DNA of 64,000 nucleotides, from contig CM033718.1 in NCBI GenBank assembly GCA_019671005.1, positions 1,922,001 through 1,986,000 on the forward strand, read 5' to 3'. The position numbers and the translations under genes were made by a program. Shown piece after piece: positions 48,011-58,129 of this stretch; position 1 is the first letter of the stretch, and every line of letters begins with the position of its first letter. The notes under the pieces were generated by a model, which was given only the letters and a program-made list of their open reading frames with translations, had not been told where the DNA came from and ran no database searches. This DNA is from Hibiscus mutabilis (Eukaryota > Streptophyta > Magnoliopsida > Malvales > Malvaceae).

Positions 48011-51000
48011 ATGAGCAACCACCGTCAAAATACCCCGAGATTTGTCTGCCATTGGACTCTTCTCCTCTTCTCCGCCGCCGTGTCCGCCATTTCCACAACA
48101 ACAACGGCAGCTCAGCCGTTTGATTATGCCGACGCATTAGCCAAGAGCCTCCTTTACTTTGAATCCCAACGATCCGGTCGTTTGCCCTACAACCAACGCG
48201 TCACTTGGCGCCACCATTCTGGCCTCACCGACGGACTGGAACAAGGAGTACATCCCCCTTTCATAATCTCATTCAACGCCCAAAATTTGGGTTTTCTTTT
48301 CATTTAACTTTTGTTTATCTGGTAATATTGTAGGTGGACTTAGTGGGAGGATATTATGACGCCGGCGATCACGTCAAGTTCGGACTCCCAATGGCTTTCA
48401 CCGTCACAATGTTGTCTTGGGGAATCATCCAATTCCACGACGAAATCGCCGTTGCCGGAGAATTGGAGCATGCTATGGAGGCTATTAAATGGGGGACGGA
48501 TTACTTCATTAAGGCACACACCAGCCCCAATGTACTATGGGCAGAGGTGGGCGATGGGGACACCGACCATTACTGCTGGCAACGCCCCGAGGACATGACA
48601 ACCTCGCGCCAAGCCTACAAGATCGATCAGAACAATCCGGGATCGGATCTAGCCGGAGAGACGGCGGCGTCAATGGCGGCGGCGTCGATTGTGTTCAAGA
48701 AAACAAACCCACATTACTCTCACTTACTCTTACACCACGCCCAAGAGGTACACTACACACAGCCAAGACCTTGTTTAACCTATAAATCACCATCATTATG
48801 AAAAATAAGACCTGGGTTTTGATTGGTTTTTCATTTAATTCTCTGGGTTTTACTTAGCTGTTTGAGTTCGGGGACAAGTACAGAGGGAAATACGACGGAA
48901 GCATAGCGGTGGTGAAGAGCTACTATGCGTCGGTGAGCGGGTACATGGACGAGTTGCTGTGGGCTGCCGTGTGGCTTTACGAGGCCACCGACAAGGAGGA
49001 ATACTTGACTTATGTCGTAAACAATGCTGCTTCTTTCGGCGGCGTTGGTTGGGCCATTTCCGAGTTCAGTTGGGATGTTAAGTATGCTGGGGTTCAAATT
49101 ATGGCCTCTAAGGTAATCTCTGTCTTGCTCCACTTCCAATTAAATTCTGTTTTTTGCTTATATTATTAGCATGTTTAATTAGAGGTCAATTCATGATTAA
49201 GAACAATAAAAAAACATTAGTCACTTCTGTTTTTTTCTTAGGAATATTTCAAATTTGATGGGGTCAAATCAACGTCCTTGTTTATGGACCAGTTCTTAAC
49301 TATTGTTTCGGCGTTTTAATAAATTTTTAAGATTAAAAAAATTAACAAATAATATTACAAGACCAAAACAAATCCAGAAAACATTTTAGTTTTTAATATT
49401 TATACGACTATGAACATTGTCTCCATTGTGCTAGTCTTTTCTTATCAAGCTTTTACTTTTTTTTTCTTCTTTTTTTTGCTTTTCCTTTCTAAAAATATAT
49501 TGAAAACTTTATTTTTTTAAAGTATTTGTAACATATATAATAAAATCAAATATAAATTTTCCAATACAATGCTTAAACTATTCCGATCTTATAATACCAA
49601 TAGATACGATGATAATACACGTTTAAATACATTTAAATCCATATTATTTTTAGGGTAAAACTTTGATTTTGAGTTTAGGGTTTAAGTTAAAATTATTTTT
49701 TATTAAAACTAGGGCCAAATTAAAATAACGTATTTATATTATAAAAACTCAAATCCTAAATTTCTAATCCAACCCTAAAAACTAAACCCTAAACCCTAAC
49801 CCTTCTACCCTAAATTCTAAACACTAACCTTAAATTTTAAATCCTACAACTTTAAACCTTAAACTAAAACCCTAACTTTACCCATATTTTAAAAAGCACG
49901 TTAAACTACCAAGTTTCATTCTACTTATTAATAAGATGATAAATTTTACATTTAAACCCATATTTTTTTGAGTGATGCTATAACAACTATGTTAAACAAA
50001 CTACGCATTCCACATGAAGTATAATATTTTAAATATATAAAAATTATACATGCATACTACAATACACAATCAGTCTGTGTATCGAATATTAATTTATAAT
50101 ATAAATTTTGAATCAAAATTTAAAAAAGAAAAACGTATGGGATTTGCTTTTTCTCTAGATTAAAAGATGTGATAATAGCTTAGCTTTGAAACATGCACTT
50201 TGACCCCTTTTTTTTTTCATTTTTAATAGCAAAGTTCAGTAGTTCACTCTGATAGAGTGATCTGTAATTAAGGAACCTTCTCTAGATTTTAAACACTTTA
50301 TTTATGTAAGTGTACAAATCCACGTGCATTCGATGCCTTTGAATGCCCGGTGGATTTGTGCCACTTGGCTTAAATCTAGTAGAAAAGGAGCAGTAATTTC
50401 CATGCTCAAAATCAAGGGAAATGCTATCACTAAATTATCAACTCAATTCTATTTGACTATTGAATTAGAAAAAAATAGTACTTAATTAATAAAGTTTATA
50501 ATTAAATAATTAAAATAAAATCGAATTAATAATTTAATGAACTCGAAGTAGTATATCCTGAAAGAGAAATTTGCCAAATATTGGGTTGTCAATGCAAATT
50601 TAGGTTAGGGTGTTGTAAGTAGATATGTGTTTAGTCCCACTGCCAAACCAAGTGAATGGATGGAGGCTGTTTCATTTATGAATGTTGGGCATACCTTCAC
50701 TTTCAAACTGGATCCTTCAAATATCTAAAGATCTTATGAAACATCCATGTCTTCTCCCAACACTTATGACACATTAATTCATAATTCAACCGGTACAATT
50801 CGATTTTTAAATCCGGAAACTATGAATATCTATACCTATACATGTCCCCAAATGCATAGCAAGCTTTAGTTAGGGAATTGAAGTGATCAACTGAGTGACA
50901 CCTAAGAAGAAAGTGTTGTGAAAGATTTTCTGAATTTTCCTTGGCAGTTGCTGGAGAAAGAAAAACACAAGCAGCACGCTCATGTTCTGAAGCAATACCA

Positions 51001-51602
51001 ATCGAAAGCCGAGTACTACCTATGCTCCTGTCTCAACAAAAACAATGACACCACTGACAACATCGATCGAAGCCCGGGAGGCCTTTTATACATCCGGCAA
51101 TGGAACAACATGCAATATGTGACGACGACAGCATTCCTTCTCACCATCTACTCCAACTTCCTCCGGGATTCGAACCAAAACCTCCATTGTCCCGCTGGAA
51201 CAGTGGATCACGAAAAGATCCTCAGTTTTGTCAAATCTCAAGTTGATTACATACTCGGTTTGAAATCCCTTGAACACGAGTTATTTAGTTGGCTATGGTT
51301 CAAAATACCCCACAAGGGTGCATCACAGGGGCGCCTCAATAGTGTCATACAGGGAGAATAAAGGGTTCATTGGGTGCACCCAAGGTTATGACCATTGGTA
51401 TGGTCGAGCTGAGTCGAACCCTAATGTTTTGGTAGGGGCGGTGGTCGGAGGACCGGATGGTGAAGACAATTTCGAGGACCGAAGAGATAATTACATGCAA
51501 ACCGAGGCTTGCACGTATAATACGGCTCCATTAGTTGGGGTTTTTGCTAAATTGTTACAATTAGAGGAAAACCATGAACTAGAATTGGTTGCCTCTTATT
51601 AG
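48011..51602 (+). CDS. GH9B8: Secreted endo-beta-1,4-glucanase, GH9 class B (endoglucanase 11-like), frameshifted
   Basis: A family GH9 cellulase that cleaves beta-1,4-glucans in the wall. Exons: 48011-48247, 48334-48747, 48858-49112 and 50948-51602, all introns GT-AG in phase 0. Residues 1-34 are a signal peptide (WTLLLFSAAVSAIS). The mature protein starts near FDYADALAKSLLYFESQRSG. VGGYYDAGDHVKFGLPMAFT holds the catalytic Asp pair (D88, D91). The C-terminal catalytic parts are VHHRGAS (His) and the Glu in NYMQTEACTYNTAPLVG. No membrane anchor or C-terminal CBM49 is present, hence class B. About 519 residues is close to the Arabidopsis relative's 525. In exon 4 after VDYILG (residue about 407, near 51262-51267), GGTTTGAAATCCC has one base too many. 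The next frame resumes LNTSYLVGYG to the stop. This is either an assembly error in an A run or a true loss of function. The symbol is an orthology guess from memory. Confidence 0.88.
49655..49912. repeat. Telomere-like dispersed repeat, copy 5, inside glucanase intron 3
   Basis: Contains ACTAAACCCTAAACCCTAAC, CCCTAAATTCTAAACACTAACC and TTTAAAAAGCACGTTAAACT. It is in reverse orientation to copies 2 and 4. Intron 3 (49113-50947, 1,835 bases) is otherwise AT-rich. Confidence 0.65.
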
Positions 51603-52760
51603 AAAAAAATATAAATATCAAGTGAGAACAAAAAAGAAAGGAAAAAAATATTGTTGGTGAGAATTCTGAAATACTTATTTTTATTTTATTGGTTTTTGGT
51701 GAGGCTGAACAAAGGCGTTGAGGCCTCATTTTTATTGAAGGTTAATAATATATAGTGAAAGATATAAACTATAAAATTTCAACGTATTATGTTTTTATTT
51801 CACTACTATTCATGAATGAAAACAAAAATCATATATTCTTTTTCGGAGACGAATAATCTTGAAGTTTCTCTGATTTTGTTGCACTCTTGTCCCATGCACT
51901 TTTATCTACATTCACAACTTACTGAAGCTTAATTGGGACACGATGATTAAATATTTTCGCCGAGAGTGCTTCGGATAGAATGGCTCATATATGCCGTGGT
52001 GCCCCGGTTGGTGCAATTTTTTTTGCCGAGCCACCTGTTGGGGTTGCTGCAGCTCTGCGACGGACTTGCATGGAATAACTTAACTGTTCTTGTTGTTTCA
52101 ATAGTAGCGGAAAAAGAATTAAATCTTACACTATAATTTTAAATCCTAAATTTAATTTTTAATATTAAAATATATATTAGACACAAAAAAGGATAAAGAA
52201 TTTTTATTCAATAAACAAAGGCTATGTCTATGGGATTCATAGTCAATTTGATCATGAAAATGGAAATCACTAAACTAAACCCCAACAGTAACTAACAAAA
52301 GCCGGTCTTAGTTTACTTTGACCGTTGAAATTATTAAGAAACAATTCTCTCATGTTATAAAACCTATAGAATCAGCACTAAAAGCAAGTGAGACAAGTAA
52401 CACAATATGTGAGGAGAAAATAACTCTGTCATTGCTTCTGTATCATAAGCATGTACATAGAAAATTAAACCAACAAATGATTATAAATGTAGTGGTAACA
52501 ATTTAGTTATAAATTTATTATTATTTTGTTCAAATCTTAAATTATATTTAGTAGTAGTTTATTTAAAGATAATATAAAAGAATAAAAAGACTAAAACAAA
52601 AATAATAGGAGTATGTATTATACCTCCACGCAGAAGTAGTTTGATAATTTTCTAATTGTATTACTCCCGATTAATTGGTAACACCAAATTCAACCAAAAT
52701 TCTAAATTCTAAATTATATTTAGTAGTAGTTTATTTAAAGATAATATAAAAGAATACACA
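51603..52760. other. Glucanase 3' flank and AT-rich sequence
   Basis: The 3' UTR should occupy the first few hundred bases. A GC-richer island at 51975-52075 translates on the plus strand as RMAHICRGAPVGAIFFAEPPVGVAAALRR then ends; it looks like a stranded protein fragment that I cannot name. The 62-codon ORF at 52318-52506 is not protein-like. Confidence 0.4.
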
Positions 52761-52764
52761 GACT

Positions 52765-52973
52765 TGTATAAAATTAATTTTACACTACAAAAACTCAAAT
52801 CCTAAATTCTAAACCCTAACCCTAAAAAACTAAACCCTAAACCTTAAACCTTATACACTAAATTCTAAACACTAACCTTAAATTCTAAACCATACAACCT
52901 AAACCCTAAACTAAAACTCTAACCCCAAAACTAAAAAGCACGTGTAAACTAAAGTTTACACGGCTTGTGTATC
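52765..52973. repeat. Telomere-like dispersed repeat, copy 6 (reverse)
   Basis: ATAAAATTAATTTTACACTAC, AACCCTAACCCTAAAAAACTAA, TAAATTCTAAACACTAACCTT and GCACGTGTAAACTAAAGTTTACACGGCTTGTGTA, in the same order as the complement of copy 4. Confidence 0.7.
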
Positions 52974-54018
52974 TGTTAGAATATTTGTTTTGATAGAATA
53001 ATTGAAAATTAGTTTTGGACTAAATTGAAACGATTTCAAAAATGATTAAGTCCAAACAACTTGAAAATATGTTTGATGGGTTTTATAAGGCTTTGGAAAG
53101 ATTTAAAACGTTTTTAAAGTAGCCAAAACCAAGTTTTCAGCTTAATTGTACCGATATAGTATACTCCGTATTGATACACTTTAGGGTTTTAGCTACAGTA
53201 TTTTTCCAGTAGCCAAAACCGATACTGGTACAGGCTTGGCTGTACCGATACAGAAAGGGTTCGTACCAATACGTTTTGTAGCGTACCGATCCCTGTTTTA
53301 ATTACCCCCAACAGCTATTTTCCAACAACCTTTTAAATTGCATGCTGTATCGATACACTCCCAGTTGTATCAATACGCACATGCCAATTAATGCACAATG
53401 ACTCTTTCCCAAGAAGACCGTATCGATACGGGTACCCCGTGTATCGATACACCCTGCACCAGAATGGGAAATCAGCCCCAACGGCTCTAATTCAATCCCA
53501 ACGGTCACCAACGGCTAGGAACTCATTTGAGAATATAAAAGAGACCTCCAAGCATCTGTGGAAGAAAAAATGATCCTCAAGTCAACAACATTATGATGCA
53601 AAAAATTGTCTTAGTGCTTAAAGTTCCATTCATTGTATAGACAAACACTTGTGAGCTCAAATTGTCAATGTATGCTCAAGTGTTCTAGGATTTGGGTGAG
53701 TGCTTTAGTGCGCAAACATCAACCTTTAGAGAGGGATTTCTGTTTGCTAAGTTTTCTCTTGTTTGAGAGAGTTCCCAAAGCTTGGTTTGTGAGCTTTGGA
53801 TGCTAGACTTGGGTTGTGAGTCTAGATTGTAAAAGGTTGCCTCCTAAGCCTAGAAAATGGGAAGAATTCTTAGTGAATTGGTGAAATCCTTGGTGAGGAG
53901 CTAAGGTAGTAGATGTAGGCTTTGGTTAGAAAGCCGAACCACTCTAAATCTTGTGTCTTTTTTGTCTATCTTTTGCTTCCACCACAAACACCCAAAATTC
54001 CATTTCTCCACCACTTTG
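52974..54018. mobile_element. Partial LTR-like sequence with repeated GTATCGATAC palindromes
   Basis: Starts TGTTAGAATATTTG directly after the preceding repeat and is interrupted at 54018 by the large element that follows. It carries many variants of the palindrome GTATCGATAC. Such palindromes are common, from memory, in LTRs of cotton and cacao retroelements. No internal coding region is visible before the interruption. Confidence 0.4.
53140..53460. repeat. Cluster of TATCGATA-type palindromes
   Basis: Exact TGTATCGATACA or GTATCGATAC occurs near 53347, 53421 and 53441. One-base variants (ACCGATAC, TATCAATAC, TATTGATAC, ACCAATAC) occur at roughly ten further places in about 300 bases. Confidence 0.8.
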
Positions 54019-54135
54019 TGTAGCGAAGGCACGCTAAATAAAAAAACGATGGTGTTTTCGAAGGATTTTTGAAAGGTGTTTGGATATAAAATATTTATTC
54101 CATGGGGGTTTTAAAGAAACCTTATTTTTGAAAAA

Positions 54136-54188
54136 TGGAGTCGCCACCGGCCACTTAGGTAGACCGGACACCATAAAACCAGAGATTC
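54136..54188. other. tRNA-Arg-like words inside the LTR
   Basis: TGGAGTCGCCACC (54136-54148) resembles a tRNA-Arg 3' acceptor plus CCA, the same sequence the primer site pairs with. AACCAGAGATTC (54177-54188) matches the anticodon-arm region as I remember it. They are in the wrong order for a tRNA gene. Confidence 0.3.
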
Positions 54189-55749
54189 AAAAAAGACGGG
54201 TTTAAGAGTCGGTTCGACGGATGGGAAGGATTAGCACCCCCACACCGCCCAAAAATTGGTACTTTAATAATTATCGCTTTATTAATATTGGATTTTCCGG
54301 ATTAGAGTGACGATTATTTTAAAATTCGGTCCTAATTGCGAATAAATTTTAAGGGCCCCGTTATCCAAGAGTAAACGTCCAACCACTATCACTACGCCTG
54401 ATACTGGCCCCGTTTACGCTCGGATAAAAGAGCACCGCATTAACAATTTATATATCATATGCAACTTTAGTGACAAAAATATAAAACATGGCAAAATATT
54501 TAAATGCAATAAGTATTGACATAACAGAATACTAATCTAACATAAATAAGATACTAAACTAAACTAAACATACACATATACATGTAAACTTAAAATACGA
54601 GGTACGTGTATGAGGATATATAATAGGGCAAAAGACTACATCAACATACACGATTATAATACGAAATAAATATTTACATGAAAACAGGACTGAAATGAAA
54701 AGAAATAAACATCAGTGACAGAAATTAAAGGATAATAATATGCAATTTAAGGACGAAAATGCAATCATGATCAAACTTGAAAGGACTGGAACTGTAATTA
54801 GACCAAGGGGCAGACCCGAAATGAAAAATTCAAAAACGCGGGATGGTTAAGGGGGTAATTTTACCATTTAAAATCTGAATTCGGCTAATTTAGTGATCAA
54901 AACGAAATAAAATGGAAAAGAAAAAGGACCAGAATCGTGATTAACCCATGCGGAAAACTCAAAACGAAAATATAGGGGACAAGGGAGGATTTATGATGTA
55001 ATTAGACCATTTTTATTTTATTTTAGGTCTATAAGACCCGATAATCAGACCCCCACTTTCATTTTTCCTTTCATTTTTTTTTCTTCAGAGCAAAAGCTCT
55101 CGTTTCCTCTCTAATATACCAGAAAAAACCCAAGCCCCGACCCTTCAGCCGCCATGGTTCTCGAGGCCGGTGATGGTCCGGCTACTCCGCCACCACCCTC
55201 TACGCTCTATCGGTTCTAAGACCTAACCTCGACCCTCTTCGAGAACAAAAACTCCATCTTTGAAAGACCGAACCCCAAAACCCTCACAAAAACCGTCACG
55301 CTTTTATTTTGAGACCACCAAAATCTTAGATCTATGGTATTTCGAAGCTAAAGGACAAAGAAGAACCCCCTTTTTTGTGGCTCACTCCTCAGAGCTTATC
55401 GCCGGCAAAGGAAAGGTTCTTTCTTTTTACGTAAACTCTCCATTTTTTATGCATGTAAGTAAGAAAGAAAGACAAGAAGTTTTTTCTTTTACCACTGAAC
55501 TTGCGTTGCTTTCTTTGTATTTCTGAAGACTTTGGTGATAATACAACAATTTTTGGATTTTCTCTGCCTTCCTTTTTTTTAGCGTCTATTACATTGAAAT
55601 ATATATCGATCTGATTTTTTTGGTACGACAATCCATCTTTTTGGTGCTTTTGCACGTTCTCGAGCGCGTGGTTGAACCGGGCAAGACGGCGGAGTGGTGT
55701 CGGCATGGGGAAGTCATGGTGGTGGTGTCTTCTGCCAGATCTACTCACG

Positions 55750-55777
55750 GCCGTTGGATCAGATCTGATCCAACGGC
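55750..55777. repeat. Perfect 28-base palindrome in LTR B
   Basis: GCCGTTGGATCAGA and its exact complement TCTGATCCAACGGC meet without a spacer. It corresponds to 2956-2981 in copy A. Confidence 0.92.
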
Positions 55778-55912
55778 TGTGATTACATGGGGGATGAGCG
55801 GCCTAGATCGAGCCTTGAAATGCGTGGTACTTGCTGGAGATGACGACACGTGGCGGAGGGTAGCCGGAGAGTGACATCACACGCCAGCCACCGGATTATC
55901 TTGGGACGATCT

Positions 55913-55945
55913 GGACCGTTGGATCAAGACTTGATCCAACGGTCC
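55913..55945. repeat. 33-base palindrome (16-base arms, one-base centre) in LTR B
   Basis: GGACCGTTGGATCAAG and CTTGATCCAACGGTCC flank a single A. It corresponds to 3212-3242 in copy A. Confidence 0.92.
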
Positions 55946-56126
55946 AAATGACGGCATCTGCAAGATAAAAGAGGGTATCGGACTTAGTTTTTAGGGTTTT
56001 TAATATACTTTGGGTCGGACCAATATGGGCCTTGTAATATATTTTTTTTGGTTTTTGTAATAAATTGGATTGGATTTGTTAATTAATATTTGGGTTTTAT
56101 ATTTTAAATTTTATTTTACACTAGTC

Positions 56127-56127
56127 C

Positions 56128-56170
<43 letters not shown>
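56127..56170. repeat. (AAT)n microsatellite
   Basis: About fourteen uninterrupted AAT units. In LTR A the matching place holds a short, interrupted version near 3393. Confidence 0.95.
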
Positions 56171-56171
<1 letters not shown>

Positions 56172-56549
56172 TACAACGTTACATATATACGTATACTTGC
56201 ACACCCATATAAGTGTAACATACGAATACACATGCAAATATTAATGTAACATACTAACATAACATCTACACATTAAACAAATACGCTCGTACTCTATAGA
56301 TACATACGCGACACACATACACCATTAGTACGTATACATACATAGCTTATAATATACACACACACCACACCTTATATATACTAGTAACACTCATGCAAAT
56401 AATAAACATATAATATAGTAAGTATATATGCAATACTAATATGTATTAGTGAAAATGAGTGATTACATTGCCCTCTTTTGCTTGTTCTCATGGAATGAGA
56501 AACAAAGCAAAGATTCATAAGCACTCATTTTATCGACTTCTTCCTGTTT

Positions 56550-57412
56550 GGTTTGCAGCCTTGGAAAAGAATTTTTTTTGACATCTCCGCTCTTCCTTGG
56601 TTGAGTCCTTAGGCTCGTAAGTTCTTCTTATATAGAACTTCATCACCTTCCGATCTTGGAGCTACAGCTCTTTTCGACCCAGAACCCTTCGCTCTCATTG
56701 TAGCTTTGGAAAAACAAATTCTTTTGGACATCTCCGTTCTTCCTTGGCTGAATCTTCGGGCTCGTAAGTTCTTCCTATATAGAGCTTCGTCACCTTCCGA
56801 CCTTGGAGCTACAGGCTCTTTTCGACCTGTAACCCTTCGCTCTCATTGTAGCTTTGGAAAACGAATTCTTTTGGACATCTCCGTTCTTCCTTGGCTGAAT
56901 CTTCGGCATGTAAGTTCTTCCTATATAGAACTCTTGACGTCTCAAGTCTCGGAGAGCTGCAGGTTCTTTCCGACCACGTAACCCTTCACCCTAAGACAAT
57001 GAAGCTCGAGTCTTTCCTATATAAGACTCTTTGCTTTTGACACAACAGGTTTCCTATATAACCCCGTGTCATAGGTGAATTGCTTTGACCGGGAGTTCTT
57101 CCTATATAGAACTGCGAGTCTTCACCTTGGAGCCATAAGTTCCTCCTATATAAAACTTTTTATGTCTGAAGTCTCGGAGCTGCGGCAGTTCTTTTCGACC
57201 TGAGAACCCTTCACCCTAAGACAATGAAGCTCTGAGTCTTCCCTATATAAGACTCTTTGCTTTTGACACAACAGTTTTCCTATATAACCCCGTGTGTCAT
57301 AGGTGAATTACTTTGATCATGAGTCTTCACCCTAGAGCTGCTCATCCTTCCTATATAGAACTTTCAGCTTCAGAAGCCTCGGAGATGAGGGTTCTTCCTA
57401 TATAGAACCTCT
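56550..57412 (-). promoter_or_regulatory. Expanded array of eleven CCTATATAG modules, LTR B
   Basis: TTCCTATATAGAAC-type modules occur near 56626, 56768, 56911, 57010, 57050, 57087, 57130, 57237, 57270, 57346 and 57389. The array grew by larger duplications: units of about 147 bases starting near 56550, 56695 and 56842 (TTGGACATCTCCGTTCTTCC), and a pair at 56993 and 57219 (CTTTGCTTTTGACACAACAG). On the coding strand these are CTATATAGGAAG, at the U3 end where an LTR promoter is expected. Confidence 0.65.
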
Positions 57413-57450
57413 CTCCAGAGCTTGAAAACATGTGCCTTTATGTAAAAACA

Positions 57451-57465
57451 TTGTCCCCTCATTTG
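57451..57465 (-). other. Polypurine tract of copy B
   Basis: The minus strand reads AAATGAGGGGACAA immediately before the LTR's TGTTTTTACAT, the expected place and composition for plus-strand priming. Confidence 0.7.
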
Positions 57466-57749
57466 GGATTCACATCGTGATGACCCTCGATGTCTCTTCG
57501 GATCTGCAGATACCTGTCTGAGACAAAAACGAAATGCTATGACAAATGAATGAATTGACATGCTCCTAATCCTAGTGATGTCTGACTATTCATGATGCAT
57601 GAGATTTAATTTCTTGGTGGGCTTGTCCTGGTCCTTATTTGATCTTGATGTTCGCTTTATCCTTTCTTACGGGCATCGATACCCCGCTTCACTGCCAAGT
57701 TCAACCATCTCGACCTTTCTCTTTTTTTTCCAATCATGATTTGGAATTT
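57466..57749 (-). other. End of the internal region of copy B, between the polypurine tract and the gap
   Basis: No long frame is open on the minus strand. In an intact element this stretch would follow the integrase or lie at the end of pol; nothing was recognised. Confidence 0.4.
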
Positions 57750-57849
57750 NNNNNNNNNNNNNNNNNNNNNNNNNNNNNNNNNNNNNNNNNNNNNNNNNNN
57801 NNNNNNNNNNNNNNNNNNNNNNNNNNNNNNNNNNNNNNNNNNNNNNNNN
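57750..57849. other. Assembly gap, exactly 100 N
   Basis: A round-number run of N is usually a gap of unknown size. It lies within copy B just where the protease/pol frame begins, so several kilobases may be missing here. Confidence 0.95.
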
Positions 57850-58097
57850 AGTGTCTCCCGATGCTTCTCTCGAACTCAAGAGTAATTCCAAAGATCGTGA
57901 TCCTGGCCGGTTGTTTCCGTAGTTGTTCCACTACGCTGTACTCGCTATGTCTCAAGAACTTTAGAAATTCTTTGGCCCGGGCCTCATTTACGGTTCATTT
58001 ATCTTTGGGGAGGTTCTTCTCCAAATATCTCATGCAGGGGCTAATCGCTGTATTCTTCCCTATCTTTTCATTTGCTCTCAAAGCCTCTGAGGAATAA
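57850..58097 (-). pseudogene. N-terminal scrap of a Ty3/gypsy pro-pol ORF, cut by the gap
   Basis: The minus strand reads SSEALRANEKIGKNTAISPC..EARAKEFLKFLRHSEYSVVEQLRKQPARITIF. EFLKF..SEYSVVEQL..QPARI is a stretch I recall from the segment just ahead of the retroviral-type aspartic protease in cotton Ty3/gypsy polyproteins. A TGA lies between KDK and TVNEA, and the frame changes again near the gap. The protease active site (D[ST]G) would lie inside the N run. The plus-strand ORF 57639-58097 crosses the N run and is a shadow. Confidence 0.7.
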
Positions 58098-58129
58098 CAT
58101 CGGCCGCGCCCCGGTGAAATGGCCTCGCC

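Larger units (their letters stand above)
54019..57450 (-). mobile_element. 3' LTR of Ogre/Tat-like copy B (3,432 bases)
   Basis: Begins TGTAGCGAAGGC and ends TATGTAAAAACA, so it has TG..CA termini, and it repeats from 63368. On the coding (minus) strand it is the downstream LTR, entered from a purine tract at 57451-57465. The CTTTG at 54014-54018 is a candidate target duplication; its partner lies beyond the window. Within it are a leader-like segment, two palindromes, an AAT microsatellite and the TATATAG array. It is clearly related to the LTR at 816-4185 but has extra tandem expansion at the outer end. ORFs such as 55260-55526 and 56706-56981 are not genes. Confidence 0.88.

Noticed and set aside
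54136..54188. A tRNA-Arg gene or pseudogene
   Set aside because: Only two short words match, in the wrong order, and no cloverleaf can be drawn.
57639..58097. 152-codon plus-strand ORF crossing the N run
   Set aside because: A third of it is N, and the opposite strand carries the Ty3/gypsy pro-pol signature.
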